Assembly: GCA_965263045.1 (NCBI GenBank)
Contig: CBDHGK010000041.1
Coordinates: 2,418,001 to 2,482,000, forward strand
Direction: 5' to 3'
DNA: 64,000 nucleotides
Origin: G963664115 sp965263045
GTDB taxonomy: Bacteria > Acidobacteriota > Terriglobia > 20CM-2-55-15
In this document: positions 62,028 through 64,000 of the stretch, one piece after another
Layout: every line of letters begins with the position of its first letter
How positions within the stretch are numbered: the first letter of the stretch is position 1
Notes under the pieces: generated by a model
Told to the model about the DNA's origin: nothing
Database searches by the model: none
Seen by the model: the letters and a program-made list of their open reading frames with translations, nothing else
Position numbers and translations under genes: made by a program

Positions 62028-64000
62028 CTACCTCACGTTCCTGAGTTCGGTCAGTAGGTTTTCGCGCGATATCGGCATGCGGTCCATCCACACCCCGACC
62101 GCGTTATGGATGGCCGCAGCCACCGCCGGGGCCCCGGGCGCCATCGGAGGTTCACCGATCCCGTGCGCGCCGTATACTCCATATGCTTTTGGATGCTCGA
62201 CCAGGATCACTTCGATCTCATCGGGCACATCCAGGATGCTCGGTGCCCGGTAGTCCAACATGTTGGGGTTGACCGGGATGCCTGTCGATGTATCGACGAG
62301 CAGTTCCTCGCCGAGAACGGCACCCAGCGCCATGACAACGCCACCCTCAATCTGCTGCTCAAGCGCAAATGGGTTGATCGCCCGCCCCACGTCGTGGGCC
62401 GCCACGTAACGGGTGACCGTAACGGTTCCGGTTAGGGTGTCGACTTCGACTTCAACAGCGTGCGAGGCCCATGCCGTTCGCTGCCAGTCGGTGTCCTGTC
62501 TGTATACGGCCCGTCCCAGAATCGGGAAACCCGCACTTTGGACGACCGCGCCGACATCCAGACGCGTGGATGGGTCGGCCGTCATGAAGACCGCGCCGTC
62601 ACGAATGTCAAGATCGTCCGGGCTGACCTGGATCTGCTCGTTCCGACGGGCAGCATCGCTGATGAGTCGATCAGCAGCGTACCTCAGGATCTGATTCTTT
62701 GCGTCGACGCCAGCTTCATACATTCCGCGGCCGCCGGTGTTGGTTTGTCGACTTCCGCTGGTGCTTCCCGTATCCGTGGTATTGTCCGTGTCCACGTAGG
62801 TCGCGATGCTGACGGTTTCGAACGGAACACCGACCGCCTCAGCGGCGATCATGGCCATCTGGGTCCGCTCGCCTGGGCCGATTTCAGTAGAGCCCGAAAC
62901 ACACTGGATGCTGCCGTCCGTGTTCACGATGACCTGTCCAGTGGCCGGATTCGTTCCACCCCCGTGGCTGCAGGCATGGGCGGCGATGCCAATGCCGTGG
63001 AAGATGCCTGGACTCGTTTCCCGGGCACGCGGAGCGTGCCAGGTCTGTTGCCATCCGATGCGGTCGGCGACGGCGTTGATGCAGTCGCGGATTCCCGGAT
63101 TGCTGAAGGGCCTTCCCGTATCGGGATTCCCGGTTTCGTTCAGGTTCTGGAGCCGGAACTCGACCGGATCCATGCCGATTTGGTCCGCCGCGCGTTCGAC
63201 CATCATTTCCAGTGCGAACGTTCCGTTCGGGTGGCTGACGCAACGGTACGCGCCGGACTTGAAACTGTTGGTGAAAACATCGGTCGCTTCAAGCCGGAGG
63301 TTCGGGATGTTGTACAGGTGCTGCATCCCAAACCACGACCCGTTTGCGCTCCCGCCTCTCTGGGCTCCAACATTGGCGTACACGCGGAAGTTCCCGGATT
63401 GAATTGTCCCATCCCGATTCACACCGAGTCGCATTTCGTTGCGGAACTGGGGGCGGTGGGTCCGCGAGATGAAGTCTTCCTCACGGGTATACATCGTCCT
63501 GACCGGGCGACCCGTTATCCTGGCGAGAATCGCCGTGTGGATCTCGGTCACGTCCACACCCGACCGATATCCATACCCCGACCCCATGTAGCCCGATTGG
63601 ATGACTCGAATGTGGTTTGCGGGAATCTTCAGCGCCCGCGAAAGACCCGCCCGGGACCCGTGTGCGTGTTGGCAGGTGTAATAGACAACGAGACGGTCCT
63701 GATCCCAGTACATCAGTGAGTTCGTCAACTCCAGCGCAAGGTGCTGTTCTGTGGATTTCTCGAGAACCGCATCAAGCGTGGTGTCCGAGCGTGCTCCGTC
63801 GGGGTCCCCCCGCACCAGGGGCGGCGTGACCGAGATAATCGTGCCGTCTTCAGTGTTGTCCCATTGCTTAACCGCAAATGGGCTGGTGCCTTCCATCATG
63901 CCCAGCGTGGCTGGAAGAACGTCGTAATCCACTTCGATCTGCCGGATCGCTTCATCAGCGATATGCTCGGTTTCCGCCGCGACCACCGCAATGGGCGCCC
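62028..64000 (-). CDS. Xanthine dehydrogenase-family molybdenum-binding subunit (C-terminal part)
   Basis: The frame is open to the window edge, so the N-terminus lies beyond 64000; 657 residues are visible. The sequence matches the molybdopterin-binding large subunit of aerobic CO/aldehyde/xanthine dehydrogenase-type hydroxylases: QHAHGSRAGLSRALKIP, GSGYGYRSGVDVTEIHTAI, AYRCVSHPNGTFALEMMVER with the conserved pre-active-site stretch, ERTQMAMIAAEAVGVPF, and the C-terminal GIGEPPMAPGAPAVAAAIHNAVG holding the active-site Glu. Substrate is unknown. It is convergent with the amidase. The long antisense frame at 62460-63719 is a shadow. Confidence 0.92.
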   Translation of the reverse strand, partial: APIAVVAAETEHIADEAIRQIEVDYDVLPATLGMMEGTSPFAVKQWDNTEDGTIISVTPPLVRGDPDGARSDTTLDAVLEKSTEQHLALELTNSLMYWDQDRLVVYYTCQHAHGSRAGLSRALKIPANHIRVIQSGYMGSGYGYRSGVDVTEIHTAILARITGRPVRTMYTREEDFISRTHRPQFRNEMRLGVNRDGTIQSGNFRVYANVGAQRGGSANGSWFGMQHLYNIPNLRLEATDVFTNSFKSGAYRCVSHPNGTFALEMMVERAADQIGMDPVEFRLQNLNETGNPDTGRPFSNPGIRDCINAVADRIGWQQTWHAPRARETSPGIFHGIGIAAHACSHGGGTNPATGQVIVNTDGSIQCVSGSTEIGPGERTQMAMIAAEAVGVPFETVSIATYVDTDNTTDTGSTSGSRQTNTGGRGMYEAGVDAKNQILRYAADRLISDAARRNEQIQVSPDDLDIRDGAVFMTADPSTRLDVGAVVQSAGFPILGRAVYRQDTDWQRTAWASHAVEVEVDTLTGTVTVTRYVAAHDVGRAINPFALEQQIEGGVVMALGAVLGEELLVDTSTGIPVNPNMLDYRAPSILDVPDEIEVILVEHPKAYGVYGAHGIGEPPMAPGAPAVAAAIHNAVGVWMDRMPISRENLLTELRNVR

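Noticed and set aside
62460..63719. A 419-residue frame on the + strand
   Set aside because: Antisense to the molybdenum-enzyme subunit, whose frame has strong family motifs; the + frame has none.

Overview
The window is about 64 kb of moderately GC-rich bacterial chromosome, most likely from the phylum Acidobacteriota (a Vicinamibacteria-like lineage). This placement is an inference. It rests on FtsX-type permeases of the Acidobacterial duplicated orphan permease kind (one next to a PadR regulator), on HTH-membrane-TolB propeller sensors, on Ser/Thr kinase pieces of the acidobacterial PD40 type, and on the housekeeping gene order. No rRNA, tRNA or CRISPR array was found; tmRNA is present.

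Positions 1-9 kb hold a housekeeping translation/RNA cluster on the + strand: nusA (3' part), infB, ylxP-like DUF503, rbfA, nrnA, truB, rpsO and pnp, ending in a clear terminator. Positions 9-35 kb are mostly on the - strand: a zinc-ribbon protein, a UbiD-family decarboxylase, a minor-pilin operon (fimT-pilV-pilW-pilX) whose pilW is split by an IS256-family element, lepB-carA-carB, a predicted outer-membrane protein, the heat-shock/methyltransferase group hrcA-grpE-dnaJ-prmA-rsmE, a lipoate/octanoate transferase, an HtrA protease, an aminotransferase and a coiled-coil protein with 37-residue repeats. Two copies of a roughly 340-365 bp MITE-like repeat lie at 3' ends of - strand genes.

The ssrA (tmRNA) gene at 35.16-35.51 kb marks a sharp change. 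From its 3' end to about 59.6 kb the DNA is an accessory region of insertion sequences and broken genes. It contains an IS91-type remnant split by two tandem IS elements (IS1380 and IS1182 types) that share CTAG target duplications, a TolB sensor with an in-frame stop, a tandem pair of secreted proteins, remnants of a YeiH-like transporter and a Tat-exported PEP-mutase-like enzyme, and a PQQ-type sugar dehydrogenase. It also has a metallo-beta-lactamase-fold protein that has lost its main zinc motif, kinase and integrase fragments, an integrase/IS91 transposase pair, an arylsulfotransferase lipoprotein flanked by TolB remnants, two ADOP permeases (the second cut off by IS256 copy 2) and another kinase fragment. 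The window ends with a secreted amidase and, convergent to it, the large subunit of a xanthine dehydrogenase-family molybdenum enzyme that runs off the edge.

I do not see a clearly new multi-gene system. The strongest novel signals are the MITE-like family with target duplications, the nested IS history next to ssrA, the zinc-motif-less MBL protein, the tandem secreted paralogues, and a hairpin that would hide the ribosome-binding site of the IS91-associated integrase.
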